Notes under the pieces: generated by a model
Told to the model about the DNA's origin: nothing
What the model saw: the letters and a program-made list of their open reading frames with translations, nothing else
Databases searched by the model: none
Position numbers and translations under genes: made by a program
Assembly (NCBI RefSeq): GCF_040869045.1
Contig: NC_090321.1
Location: 31,927,426 to 31,991,425, forward strand
Source of the DNA: Eurosta solidaginis
Lineage: Eukaryota; Arthropoda; Insecta; Diptera; Tephritidae
Length of the DNA: 64,000 bases
Direction of reading: 5' to 3'
Part shown: piece by piece, positions 1-11,499 of the stretch
Layout of the letters: every line of letters begins with the position of its first letter
How positions within the stretch are numbered: the stretch's first letter is position 1

Positions 1-179
1 TTAAGCGTCGAGATCTAAAATTGCTCAGCTACAGAATAAAAATCATCAGCTGAGTATTATACACATAACAATTGAAAATTATGCATATAATAAATTGCTC
101 CATAAGTTAACGCTTTCAGCATATAAAGATTTTTATTTTTTTATTTTTATTTTGTTACGAGTTAAGATAGGATAGGACA

Positions 180-1055
180 GTTTTCCTTATAGTAAAAAGT
201 GAATCCGTTATATCAAATGAATTCGAATAAGAGTAAAAGCATGACACAAACACCGGAAAGTTTCATTTAATTGGAAATTAGTTCTGCACTGCCTCAAAAG
301 AAGAGGTTTGTAATGTCTTGAGGCTTGTGATGGGAGATTGAAGTTTACTTCGTTCAGAAGAAAGGGGCTAGAAATTAGTCCATTCAGTAGTTTAGCCATA
401 AATAATATGCCTAGCATTTCTCTACAACTAGCGAGAGTTGAAAGATTGATAAGCTTTAACTGACTAGTATAAGGTGTATGTTTAAATGCAGAGTCCCAAT
501 GAAAATTCCTTAAAGAAAAAAGTAAAAATTGCTTCTGTATTGACTCAAGCCTATTTGCATGGACTTGATATCGCGGATTCCAGACTATTGATCCCTATTC
601 TAGTATCGGTCTAACTAATGTGGTAAAAAGGGCTTTGGTTACATATGGGTCACTAAAATCTTTAGACCATCTCTTCACGAATGATAGAACACCTCTAGCT
701 TAATTGGCAGTAGTCATAATATAAAGGTTGAAACTAAGTTTAGAATCCATCGTAACTCCCAAGTCAACAAAATAATTTACTGATACAAGACAAAAATTAT
801 CAATTACATAAGAGGCTGCTGGCAAAGATCTCCGAGAGAAGAACATGAACTTACATTTATTGATGTTCAGGGGCATTGAATTCGCGTTGCACCAAGCAAC
901 TAAGCAGTTTAAATCGGCTTGAATCAAGGGACGTTCTTCAACAGATGCATAGGACCTAAAAAGTTTTACATCATCAGTATACATTAAAATTGTCGAATAT
1001 TTTCTTATCGTACAGATATCGTTAATAAATAGCAAGAACAAAATTGTAAACACGA
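180..1055 (-). pseudogene. Non-LTR retrotransposon (LINE) ORF2 remnant, RT palm to C-terminus
   Basis: The minus strand encodes a reverse-transcriptase fragment. It has the hydrophobic stretch before the catalytic box, the box itself as MYTDDVKLF (Y-x-D-D with T in place of the usual A), then a D-L-N-x-L-x-x-W-C and LNINKCKFMFF stretch and a DLGV-x-x-D-S-K-LSF block, all typical of insect LINE RTs. A C-terminal part continues in another frame down to about 208 (a SREMLGILF-like region ending NFQLNETFRC). At least one frame change separates the parts and the 5' half (endonuclease, RT fingers) is absent. It is a dead, 5'-truncated copy. Clade is uncertain; a Jockey-superfamily-like RT is the best guess. 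Confidence 0.75.
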
Positions 1056-1475
1056 ATAAATTTTTAAGACAATAAAGAAAAATTAAAGAGCTTCAAGTGT
1101 TTTATACGTGCAGACAAAATTAGGAAAAGTGTATTTTAACAAACATACGATCATTGATACAGCATGCATATTTCATGCATGCATAAAACTTTTTCCACTG
1201 GGGTAGCAATGAATTGTTCATACTTTTTCACTAATACAGCTCGCATGCGTTTTGTATGAATAAATATATTTTCAGTTTAAAAAATTTTATAAAATTTAGC
1301 ATACATACTTTCTGTATGCATACAATTTATTTCAACTGAGAAAATGTACTTTAATAACAACAGAAGTCATAGATTCATAGATCACTCATGTAAATTATTT
1401 GTACGTAGCAACGCTTGATTTAGCACAAAAGAAGCATTCGTTATTGAAAAACCCGCTTTCCATTGAAATGGCAAC

Positions 1476-1508
<33 letters not shown>

Positions 1509-1974
1509 TATATTGAATACTGATAATATCTACAACAAAACTGTTTTGCTTCAATATTTATTTGCATACAACTAAGTAAATCAATTTGCATTCAAAAAAA
1601 TCACATCCACGTGCTTATACATAACTCATGTGAGCTTATAAAAGTGCGCAAGCCATACTCGTATTCGTGTGGAAATTTTTTTTTTTGAACTTTTCAGGGA
1701 TACGATTTGTATTATAAAAATATAGAAACCTTGGAAAACGTAGTATAAATAAGCAGGAGTAATAGAAATATGCTTGAAGCTGCACGTGATTGGTTTGAGC
1801 AGGAAATATGCCATATCAATTGTACTGATTGTGTATGAATGTGAGTCAACGCATGAGCAATCGAGCGTTGCCAGATTTAGGAGTTACAAAATCAAATGTA
1901 GGCAACGATTTTTTTAACGCTTTAAAAACTTACTTGAGGTCGGTGTTTTATCGGTAATCGGTGGGATAGGACGG
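1056..1974. other. No recognisable gene
   Basis: AT-rich DNA. Apart from the A/AT microsatellite noted separately I see only short variations on TGCATGCATA-type sequence around 1160-1330 (tgcatacat words on both strands) and no coding signal. Confidence 0.5.
1475..1514. repeat. A-run followed by (AT)n microsatellite
   Basis: About 17 A residues run straight into about 11 AT dinucleotides. A-tail plus microsatellite junctions are common at retroposon 3' ends, but no clear retroposon body is recognisable next to it. Confidence 0.8.
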
Positions 1975-2190
1975 GATAAAGAAAGGTAAATGTAAAGGGG
2001 AGGGAACATAAGAGAAGGGAGGAGAAGGTAAGGTAGAGGAATGGAAGGGAAAAGAAACAAAATATAGGAAGGATAAACGGAAAGCAAAAGGGAAAAGGCA
2101 AGTGGAAAGGGAAGGTTGAGAAAGGAAAAGACAGAGTGAAAGGAAAATGTCAAGGGAAGGGAAAGAAAAGGGAAAATAAAGGAATGGTAA
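1975..2190. repeat. Purine-rich tract (G/A strand bias)
   Basis: Roughly 215 bases are almost wholly A and G on the plus strand (words such as gggagg, gaaaagg, aaggga), with isolated pyrimidines. No fixed unit length is apparent. Open frames on the opposite strand here (phenylalanine, leucine, serine and proline rich) are by-products of the bias, not genes. A tract of this kind could form triplex (H-DNA), but that is inference. Confidence 0.8.
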
Positions 2191-2379
2191 ACGAAGAGGG
2201 CAACTCAGGATTTCTAGAGATAGTTTACTATTGACAGCGAAATGCCAAGCAAGAAGAAGCTTAGAAGAAGCTACCATCCAAAGTAACATTCGGCAGCAAA
2301 AAGTTCCTTAACGCAAGTTCAATATTTGACGGTCTAGTTCAACCTAACACAAGTTTACCAACCAGTGGCGAATCTTTTT

Positions 2380-3045
2380 TCTTTAGCAGGCGAGACGACC
2401 CTAAGTTCCTCTTTGAAATAGGAGGAAAGGGGAGCGGGGGAAGTCGTGGTTGGCTGGATGGCCTCAACCTTTTTCACTTTTAGTTCAAAAAGTAAAAATT
2501 GAAGTTCAGAATTTTCAATTTACATTCAGAAAATTATAAATGAAGCTAAGGAATTTGCAATTGCAGTTCAAAAAATTATAATTGATGTTCAATTGAAATT
2601 CTAAACATCAGTTGTAGTTTCCTGAGCTTCAATTGTAAGTTTCTGATAATCAATTGCGATTTTCTGAGCTCCAATGGTAATTTTATGAACTTGAATTCTA
2701 ATTTTCTGAACTTCGTTTGAAATTCCTGAACTTCAGCTTAAATTTCTCAACTGCAATTGTAACTTTCTGAACTTCGATTTTAATTTTCTGAACTTCAATT
2801 AAAATTTTTTGAAATTCAATTATATATTTCAGAACTTCAACTACAACTTTCTGAACTAAAACTGAAAAAGGTGTATCAGGTGCAGAATGATCATATAATC
2901 ATATTATCATTACCAAAATGGTCGGGATGGTAACTTATTGGTGCTTCTTAGCCGAACGTAACGAGTATATATCCTGAAGAAGACCATCGACAACGGTCAC
3001 ACTACCCAAAATTCCGGGCAGCGTCTTTACCGCTTAAGCAAAACT
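2380..3045 (+). repeat. Diverged copy of the dispersed repeat also seen at 49360-49640, split by a foldback element
   Basis: Two pieces, 2380-2467 (gcaggcgagacgacc..., tggatggcctc) and 2905-3045 (gtcgggatggtaact..., gaagaccatcgac), match in order and spacing the sequence at 49395-49640, where the same blocks are contiguous. The copy is therefore interrupted by the roughly 400-bp insertion at 2468-2871. The parent looks like part of a LINE 5' region, but that assignment is from memory. Confidence 0.5.
2468..2871. mobile_element. Small foldback-type element with minisatellite arms
   Basis: The sequence is built of a degenerate unit of about 21-22 bp, roughly TTTCTGAACTTCAATTGTAA. Left of about 2600 the unit appears in reverse orientation (ttcagaaaattataa), right of it in forward orientation, so the element is a long imperfect palindrome. 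Its tips are near-identical inverted repeats: left CCTTTTTCACTTTTAGTTCA, right (reverse complement) CCTTTTTCAGTTTTAGTTCA. It sits inside another dispersed repeat. The same unit in the same two-arm layout recurs at 51754-52475. No coding capacity. Foldback (FB)-like assignment is by architecture only. Confidence 0.65.
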
Positions 3046-3464
3046 CGGAAATCACACACTGTCAACTATTCGGCGGTGTACCGATAGGCCACCAACAAGG
3101 TACATACCGATTTTAAAAATTTTGCCATCTAAGAAGGAAGAATTACTTTCACAACAAAGATGTGGTGTTGAAGGCAATGCGGAATGGTGGATGTAGACAA
3201 AGGCAAGGAAGAATACGATAGGGTGTTTTAAAAGAGACGGTAGTCGATTATTATAGTGTACGAAATATTCCAAATTTGCTTGTTGTCCTAGTAGGTAAAA
3301 TTTGCACAAAAAGAACATTCATTCCGCGTTTGCTAATGAGCTAAAAGTGAAAAGAGTAGATTCTTCGAAAGGAACTCTTAAAAGTTTACACGCAGAAAAG
3401 GGTAATTTCTTTATAATCATCTCGATTAAAATGACGAGATTGATGTGATGGCCAGCACAGAGGT

Positions 3465-4020
3465 TAAAACTGGGTACCGGTTATAAGACCGGACCGAAAG
3501 CGGAACATAAAGCTAATACTGAATCCTTGAATGAATTTGGAAAATAAAGCGGACCCGAAACAAAACTTTAAACTGAAACAGCAACTAAATTTTTGAGAAA
3601 AATCGTTACCGAAATCGCAGAAACTGAATCCAAAGCATTGGCTGAACTTGCAAGACAAATTGGAAAGAAAGCCGAAATATGAACCAAAAATCAGACCAAA
3701 ATTAGGACTGAATTTGAAACACAAATTGAAAGCGAAACCAGGACAGCAATGGGATGATATGTAGAAACCGAAATTGGAAGAGAAACTAAATCTCGGAATA
3801 AATTTGAAAAGATAACCGGAAAAATTAACAGCAGAAACCAAAACCAAAAGCGGAACCAAACGACTGCCGAAAGTGGCACTGAATCTGAAGCCGGACTACC
3901 GGAACCGAACCCGAAAAAATAACTAAGTCTACACTTACACTGAGAATTTAACCGAAATGGAGTCTAGAATCGAAGCGGGACCCAAACCCGAACTTGAACC
4001 AGCATAAGATCCCAGATCGA
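3465..4020. repeat. Degenerate low-complexity repeat block (ccgaaa/ggaaac words)
   Basis: About 550 bp of loosely repeated words such as aaccgaaa, gaaactgaa, ttggaaa and gcggaac, strongly depleted in T. Spacing is irregular, about 18-36 bp. It is the sparser relative of the block at 33050-33990. Reverse-strand open frames (F/S/G-rich) are artefacts of the composition. Confidence 0.7.
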
Positions 4021-4068
4021 AGTTGCACCGCAAAGGCTCATAAAATGTACAGAGAACATCAATAAAAA

Positions 4069-5640
4069 ACAAGTAAAGGTGTCAAGTTCGGGTGTAACCG
4101 AACATTATATACTCAGCGTGAGCTTCAATTGCACATTTCATTTCAGATAAATTACTTTTCTACATAACACGTGGCACCGTCCGTTTAAAAAAATTCTCTC
4201 CATATCCTCTTACAATACGACTTGATTCTAAATTATTTTTTTCTTAATGTTTAGCTTATTATTCTAGTCTACGACCCTTTTAAACTTTTTTTATATCTAA
4301 GTTGCCGTGGTCTTTAACCGATCCCGTCCATTTTTACTAGAAATATTTTGTATTATAGGGAAAATTCGTGTACTTATTTTTATTACGACCCGTTAATATT
4401 TCTTCGAGTTATGGCTCCCGAAATATAGAAAATTGCTTATTCATGAAAGGGGCGGCGCCACGCCCATTTTTTTTAATTTTTAGTCTTTCTTATTTATTGT
4501 TATAAATCCACTTGGGAAATGAAATGAGATTGATATAAAGCTCTTTTTTTGCAAAGATATAGCTTATTTTATTCGTCCACACCCCCTTTAAAAATATTTT
4601 ATATAAAAGTGGGCGTGGTCCTTGCATTCCTTATAGTAAACGCAACCTCTCAGCCGAATTTTGTTAAGATAGGTTCAACAATTTTTGATTTCTGATGAAT
4701 AATATTTGTAAAATTGATTTTATCACAAGTGGGCGGTGCCACGCCCATTTAAAAATGTTTTTAAAATTTTTATCAAGAGTCTCAATAACAGTCCACACGC
4801 CACATTTCAACATTCTAGGTGTATTATTTATGAACTATCAGGTTTTTTGTGTTTTCCAAAATGTTATATATTGTTACGAATATTAGCATCACTAACTGTC
4901 TCACATCCCTAAGGTTATTAAACGAAGCCAAAACAACAGAAACGTTAAGCAAGCTATATAAACAAATCAATCATCATCCACACACATACATAGAAAGCAG
5001 CAGAGAGATACTCACAAACGCATGTCATCATCAGCAGAAGTAGTACTCACATATACACACGCATATGGATACATATTACAAATATACGTGTATATATCGG
5101 TAAACAAGCATCAATTTCCCGAAATTACTAGACCTTAGGAGAAATGGGTGAACGAGGAAATCGAAGAGTATAAAAGCAGCACAAGCTGAGGTATGAGCCA
5201 TCAGTTTGGTTTAAACACGCAACTAGTTGTGAAGTAAAGTTATTGCGAAGTACTTACAAAATACATAGTCTAATAAAGACCATTTTGCAGTATTTAATAT
5301 CGGAGTTATTTATTCAACAGTTTAGCGATTCATACGTTTGCAGAAGGTGTAAAATAAGCGCAGTTTCACTAAATACGTTGTGGGTGAGGTTATCATCCGA
5401 TTTCCAATCTCTTCTGAGCCCAGATAAGCTCTTGTTCCAAATTTGGTGAACATATCTCAATATTTACTCAAGTTATCGTGTTAACGGACAGACGGACGGA
5501 CAGATTGACGTACGGACGGGCATGGCTCAATCACATTTTTTTTCGACACTGATGATTTTTATATATGAAAGTGTATATCTATCTCGATTCCTTTATACCT
5601 GTACAACCAACCGTTATCCTATCAAAGCACGCTGAGTCTA
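4069..5640 (-). mobile_element. DINE/Helentron-like non-autonomous element, copy A (interrupted by a solo LTR)
   Basis: Begins aacaagtaaagg, followed by the hairpin GTTCGG-gtgtaa-CCGAAC at 4086-4103 and a TACTCAGC sub-terminal repeat. Ends near GCTGAGTCTA after the diagnostic cggacagacggacgg tract, the tatctatctcgattc block and the gtacaaccaaccgttatcc block shared by every copy in the window. Internally it has several palindromic words of the type GTGGGCGGTGCCACGCCCA. It lacks the 130-bp minisatellite of the other copies and is the most diverged. Sub-terminal inverted repeats with a hairpin just inside one end match DINE/Helentron 3' ends, which sets the orientation as minus; this class call is an inference. 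Confidence 0.65.
4872..5380 (+). mobile_element. Solo LTR of the Ty3/gypsy family at 12790-19349, inside DINE-like copy A
   Basis: Starts TGTTACGAATATTAGCA directly after ATAT, contains the family's conserved core (gaggaaatcgaagag-TATAAAAG promoter box, aataaagaccattttgca polyadenylation region, ggagttatttattcaacagtttagcgatt) and ends about aaatacgttg, where the expected CGTTACA end and second ATAT have decayed. No internal sequence follows; the host element resumes at about 5400 (gtgaacatatctcaa). This is LTR-LTR recombination debris. Confidence 0.75.
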
Positions 5641-6983
5641 ATAAGGCTTGATATTACCCCAATTTGTGCATTACTACGAAACATTAGAATAAACCAACCC
5701 AAACCAATCTGGCAACACATTGTCAACATTTTGGCAATTTGACAGCAGCTTTTGTGTATACACACTTCACACGTTCTTCTGTGAATACCAAAAAGCAGAC
5801 AAATTAAATTTTCATGCTACTTTGCATTTACATAAAGCAAGCCTACTTTTCGGCGTACACTGGTAATCTAACTGGATGCCAAACAGCTGCTTTTCCTTCC
5901 TGCACAGCTTCAGTCAGCAGCTTCTCGCAAGCAAGTATATCATTATCTTCAAAAGTTTGCACTAGTCTTCGCTTTTTCTTCCTTTTTGCATTTCAAAGCA
6001 TGGAAATTCTTCAACTGTAAAGCTGTTCATGCACTTTTGTAATGCAAAGAAATCGCTTTAGTTGGCTTGCATTGCACTTTATTCGGTTAGTAGGTCCAAA
6101 AATATAATTTGACAGGAAATTTTCAAATTTCTTTTTAGTATAGAAAAAGTGATGACTATAAGAAGAAGAATTTCCTTATGGCACAAGCAGCTGATATGCG
6201 AAAATTTCACTTGCTTCTTCGAGTAAGCAATTACTATGTTTATTTAAAAGTTTATGGCGCCTGCAGGTATGCTTCTTAGTTTTATGTGTTGAAGAGAAAT
6301 GGTGTGTGTACAATTTAATTTGCTGAGGGTAATATGTGCAGTTGATGTGCGTAGTCTTTCTCTGGTGCTTTTCGATTCTTTGCGCTATCTTGCTTTGAGC
6401 AGGACTTAAATTTGTTAGAAAGCATCTAAAAAGTTATTTATAGAGCTTTTTTTATACTTTTTTTTAATTAGGATATATTTTTTTGCATTAAGATGGGAAT
6501 TCGTTTATGATGGTGTAGATTATATGCGCTGCAAGCTTTCAAGCTTTGGAATTTTAATTGATTTTTAACTGTCGAAAGATACTAACCCTTGGAGGGTATT
6601 GAAGTTTTTTTTTTTTACCAGACCTCGACCAGTAACGAAAAGTTTTGCGTATGAACTTTTTAAGTTGCCAAGCTTTTGCAATAAAAGATACGTTTAAGGT
6701 TCAGCTTTTATTCCTTCAATGCAATCTGTTACATTCCCTCAAATGTTTCAAAAATTGCTTTTTAAAAACAGCTTTTCAATATAAAATCTTTTCAATTACT
6801 TGTGCGCTTAACACGTTTTGTTGTTATATCGGCCTACTGATTTGTAAGATCGCGGGTTCAACTCGAGCTCAAAGCCCAACAATAATTATCACAGCTGCTC
6901 AATACCTATAAACTTAAAGCACTTTTGTTTTTGTTCTGCCCTGAGGAATAGGCACAGATAAAAATTCATACTTTTAATATAAA
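5641..6983. other. No recognisable gene
   Basis: About 1.3 kb of AT-rich sequence with several short open frames (for example 5814-6020 and 6645-6911 on the plus strand). None shows a domain, codon pattern or splice context I recognise. Confidence 0.5.
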
Positions 6984-9006
6984 ACAATAAGGAAGGCTAA
7001 GTTCGGGTGTAACCGAACATTACATACTCAGCTGAGAGCTTTGGAGACAAAATAAGGGAAAATCACCATGGAGGAAAATGAACCTAGGGTATCCCTGGAA
7101 TGTGTTTGTATGACATGTCTATCAAATGAAAGGTATTAAGGAGTATTTTAAAAGGGAGTGGGCCATAGTTCTATAGGTGGACGCCATTTCGGGATATCGC
7201 CATAAAGGTGGACCAGGGGTGACTCTAGAATGTGCTTGTACGATATGGGAATCAAACGAAAGGCATTATTGAGTATTTTAAAAGGTAGTGGGCCTTAGTT
7301 CTATAGGTCGACGCCTTTTCGAGATATCGCCATAAAGGTGGACCAGGGGTGACTCTAGAATGTGTTTGTACGATACGGGAATCAAATGAAAGGTATTAAT
7401 GTGTATTTTAAAAGGGAGTGGGCCTTAGTTATATAGGTGGACGCCTTTTCGGGATATCGCCATAAAGGTGGACCAGGGGTGACTCTAGAATGTGCTTGTA
7501 CGATATGGGAATCAAACGAAAGGCATTAATGAGTATTTTAAAAGGTAGTGGGCCTTAGTTCTATAGGTCGACGCCTTTTCGAGATATCGCCATAAAGGTG
7601 GACCAGGGGTGACTCTAGAATGAGTTTGTATGATATGGGTATCAAAATAAAGGTATTAATAAGGGTTTTAAAAGGGAGTGGCCCTTAGTTGTTAAGGCTT
7701 TTTCGAGATATCGATCAAAATGTGGACCAGGGTGACACAGAACATCATCTGTCGGGTACCGCTAATTTATTTATATATGTAATACCACGAAAATTATTCC
7801 TGCCAAGATTCCAAGTGCTTTCGATTACGCTCTGCAGAACTTTTTCATTTTATTCTACTTAATATGAAAGGTGTCACACCCATTTTGCAAAGTTTTTTCT
7901 AAAGTTATTACATTGTTTCATCCATTTTTCATATTTGGTATAGAATTATGGCATTTTTTTCATTTTTCGTAATTTTCGATATCGAGAAAGTGGGCGTTGT
8001 CATAGTCGGGTTTCGGCCATTTTTTATACCAAGATAAAGTGAGTTCAGATAAGTACGTGAACTAAGTTTAGTAAAGATATATCGATTTTTGCATATCGTG
8101 CGGAAGGACATACGACCGACTGTGTATAAAACTGGGCATGGCTTCAACCGATTTCGCCCTTTTTCACAGAAAAGAGTTATCGTCATAGAATCCATGTACC
8201 TACCAAATTTCACAAGGATTGGTAAGTTTTTGTTCGACTTATGGCCATAAAAGTATTCTAGACGTATTAAATGAAAAAGGGCGGAGCCACGCCCATTTTG
8301 AAATTTTCTTTTATTTTTGCATTTTGTTGCACCATATCATTACTGGAGTTGAATGTTGACATAATTTACTTATATGCTATAAAGATATTCAATTTTGTGT
8401 TAAAATTTGATTAAACAAAATTTTTTTTTTAAAGTGGGCGTGTTCGTCATCCGATTTTGCTAATTTTTATTTAGCACACATACAGGAATAGGAGTATTGC
8501 TCTTGCCAAATTCCATTATGATATCTTCAACGACTGCGAAATTACAGCTGGCAAAACTTTTAAATTACCTTCTTTTAAAAGTGGGCGGTGCCACGCCCAT
8601 TGTCAAAAATTTTACAAGTTTGCTATTTTGCGTCATAAGGTCAACGCGCCCACCAAATTTCATCGCTTTATTCGCCTTTGGTAATGAATTATAGCACTTG
8701 TTCGGTTTTTCGAAATTTTCGATATCGAAAAAGTGGGCGTGGTTGTAGTCCGATTTCGTACATTTTAAATAGCGATCTGAGATGAGCACCCAGGGACCTA
8801 CATGCCAAATTTCATCAAGATACCTCAAAATTTACTCAAGTTATCGTGTTTACGGACGGACATGGCTAAATAAATTTCTTTTTTCGCCCAGATCATTTTG
8901 ATACAGAGAAGTCTATATCTATCTCGATTAGTTTATGCCGTTACGGATTACCGTTTTACGAACGAAGTTAATATACTCTGTGAGCTCTGCTCAGCTGAGT
9001 ATAAAA
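6984..9006 (-). mobile_element. DINE/Helentron-like element, copy B (complete)
   Basis: Left end aataaggaaggctaa, hairpin GTTCGG-gtgtaa-CCGAAC at 7001-7018, then TACTCAGCTGAGAGCT. The right end reads AGCTCTGCTCAGCTGAGTATA; its reverse complement repeats the left motif (TACTCAGCTGAG-ca-GAGCT), giving sub-terminal inverted repeats of about 17 bp. In between are the minisatellite (7078-7738), the caagattccaagtgc block, repeated GGGCG...CGCCCA palindromes and the acggacggacatggc tract. No ORF of substance. Read in reverse it starts TTTTTATACTCAGCTG and ends with the hairpin, as DINE/Helentron elements do. Class is inferred from structure alone. Confidence 0.75.
7078..7738. repeat. 130-bp minisatellite inside copy B (about 5 units)
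   Basis: Unit starts gtggaccaggggtgactcta and includes atcaaatgaaagg, ttttaaaagggagtggg and gacgccttttcgagatatcg. Unit starts at 7208, 7338, 7468 and 7598 give an exact 130-bp period; the first and last units are diverged. The alternation of gaatgtgtttgt/gaatgtgcttgt variants suggests a two-unit substructure. Confidence 0.9.
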
Positions 9007-10338
9007 ATGTTCATAGCACTCCCATATGCCTTCACATATAAATTCTATTCATATGAAAGTGTCTGAATTTTATATGAAAGTGCATAGAAAAAGCACTTTC
9101 ATATGAAGCCAAGGCATTTCGGTATGAGACTCAAATTTACACTAACAAATTGACAACCAAACATTTTTTAAAAATATTGTAGCACTAAAAAAATTTTTAA
9201 TTCAAAATTTATTCATTAAGGGAAGAATCGAAATTTTTTAAACATTTAAAAAAATGTTCCTTTCTTTAGTTTAAAAAAGCTTCAGTGTACATATAATTTT
9301 GTATATGTATTGTAATTTGCATTTCCATATAAGAATTTTTGAACAGCCCTTAATTATATAATTATTTATAATAATTTTATCCTATTATTTTGGAGAAAAA
9401 GAAGGACTAAAATACGTAGCACTGAATTTGTAGCTCTAATTAAGATTTTAGAATATCAAAGGTACTACGATCAATTTCCAAAGCTGTGAGTCTCTTTAAA
9501 GTCTTCCAAGGACAGCAGGCTTCCTTCTGTCACTCATACTCTGAGTTGTCAAGCCCATTGGCTGCCAAATGACTTCTACGCAAATAACCTGGCGATACTG
9601 GTCAGGTGTAAATTTTTGTAGACTGGTTGTCAGCTCTTATAAGACTAAACTAACTATTTCAACGAGGATATAGAAGACCGCCGCCTTCGCGTAAGCGTAC
9701 CACTTTCTAATAGGGTTAAATATGTGGGGAATATTTTGAGTAGGAGACCTTCTTGAAGGTTCTATGTAGAACATAGTGCCAGGAAATAGCCGCTTTCTTT
9801 TTCTGCCTTCATGATATTGTATGCAAGCTGATTATGCTAGGCGCTGCTCTGGTGGAACAATAGACACGGCGAACATTACCATACTGTTAATGAAGTGCGG
9901 TTACCTGTCGCCACTCATCTTGGTCTGAGTAAGCTATAGACTACTTCGCCAACTCAACAAAAATGATTTAAAAATAATTTACTACCCGATTACTTAGAGT
10001 TACGCGTATCAGGCCATTGCTCATCACGTGATCAATTACAGGGAACACTTAGAAAGTTGAGTTGCTGCGCTGAATATGACATATAAAAATGAACGAAAAG
10101 TTGAGCATGTCGGACATGTTTCAACGAGCTTAAAAGGCTAAACTGCAAAATACTGCCAGATAAACGGTGGAATATGAAACCGAAGCAGAAAACATGGTTG
10201 TACAAGGAGATTGTCTGACCGATCCTTACATACGGAGAATTGGTTTGCTTGCAGATGATCAAGATGAACTATATAAATAATTTGGCGGGCAAAGTTCAAC
10301 AAGCTTTTGGTGGGCCGGATAGTAATCTCATTTATATA
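9007..10338. other. No clear gene; possible faint LINE relic at about 9690-9840
   Basis: Mostly unassigned. Around 9710-9840 one plus-strand frame reads KYVGNIL...RF-x-VEHSARE, loosely resembling the K-Y-L-G-V-x-L-D region after the catalytic box of insect LINE RTs, but stops interrupt it and the match is weak. Confidence 0.3.
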
Positions 10339-11433
10339 TAGCGTTGCCAAATGTCCCATATTGGCCGGTACATCACGTATTTTTCACAAATTTTAAAGTG
10401 TCCCGCCGGGAAATGCTATGTCCCTGCATGTTCACAATATCAAAATTAATAAATTATAATCAAAATTAATAAATATAAATCTATATAAGAAACATGGCCA
10501 TATTTACGGCTTCGACTGTATTCAGCTCATTAGTATTTTGTATTCAACTCTGTAAAGAAGAAAAATCCATCCCTACTGTGGTTATGAATATTGTCAATGT
10601 TTGACGTTTCGTACACCTAAATCTTAATTTTGCAGGGAAAGTGTTGTGTTTTAAAATAACGTTTGGAAAATGAATCCATAGAATATTGAATTCGCATTAA
10701 ACACAGTGAACGTATTAATTGTTAGCCTGTTTTATAAAAATATTTGTTATAAATAAATGAGTTAAAAAGTTTAATAATATTGTAACGAATATTAGCAACA
10801 CTAAGGGATACTATCATCTCTAAGACGATGCTAAGCCGTGACTTTTATGCACATCACTAGATCAATCATTATGTCTACACATAAGTACGTACACGCAGCG
10901 AAGAAGAGACGCACAAACACATGCAGATATGTTATCTGATATGCTCCAAATAGTATGCAATTATAATTGTGGAAGTGTCGGTCATGCATACGAGAAGCTA
11001 AACACGTGCATCTGTAGTTAAAATTATATAGCAGTAACTAAGTAAATTCTGGAAAAGCCTAGAACTATGCAACGAGGAAACCAGACAGTATAAAAGGCGG
11101 CAACAGTAGAGGCACGACAATCAATTTCATTTAAGCAAGCTATTTATTGTGAAGTATTTTAATAAAGGCCATTTTGCATTATTACATATTGGAGTTATTT
11201 ATTCAATAGTTCAGCGATACGAACGTTAGTAGAAGATTTGGAATAAGCGGAATTGCAGTAAATTCGGTACAATATCTAACAATTATTTCGCCGAATGGGC
11301 AACCCATACAAAAACTATATATGTAGGTGTTTCTTATTTTTCAAATGTCCCGGGAAACTTTTAAAAATCCCGGGAATTTGGCTCAAATTTGAGGTTTGTC
11401 CCGGGAACCCGAAATAAAAATCTGGCAACCCTA
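10339..11433. mobile_element. hAT-type transposon/MITE with 8-bp target duplication, interrupted by a solo LTR
   Basis: Terminal inverted repeats TAGCGTTGCCAAAT (10339-10352) and, reverse-complemented, TAGGGTTGCCAGAT (11420-11433) are flanked by an exact 8-bp direct repeat tttatata (10331-10338 and 11434-11441). The TAG-x-G start and 8-bp duplication fit the hAT superfamily. Removing the nested LTR (491 bp plus its 4-bp duplication) leaves about 600 bp with no transposase, so this is a non-autonomous element. Internal gtcccgggaa / tcccgccggg words lie near both ends. Confidence 0.8.
10781..11271 (+). mobile_element. Solo LTR with ATAT target duplication, nested in the hAT element
   Basis: 491 bp, starts TGTAACGAATATTAGCA and ends ATTCGGTACA, flanked on both sides by ATAT (10777-10780, 11272-11275). 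It carries the family's TATAAAAGG box, the aataaaggccattttgca block and ggagttatttattcaatag. Same family as the tandem array LTRs, a clearly different subfamily by sequence. Confidence 0.9.
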
Positions 11434-11499
11434 TTTATATATTTCTCCTGTACATGTGCTCTGGACTGAACTCCTCCAAAACGATTGGTACGGAAAGTA

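Noticed and set aside
2364..2378. hAT-like end CAGTGGCGAATC
   Set aside because: Resembles the MITE end at 34929, but no partner end or target duplication was found nearby.
3464..3859. 131-residue F/S/G-rich reverse-strand ORF
   Set aside because: Falls wholly on the degenerate repeat block 3465-4020; the composition follows from T-poor plus-strand repeats, with no conserved domain.
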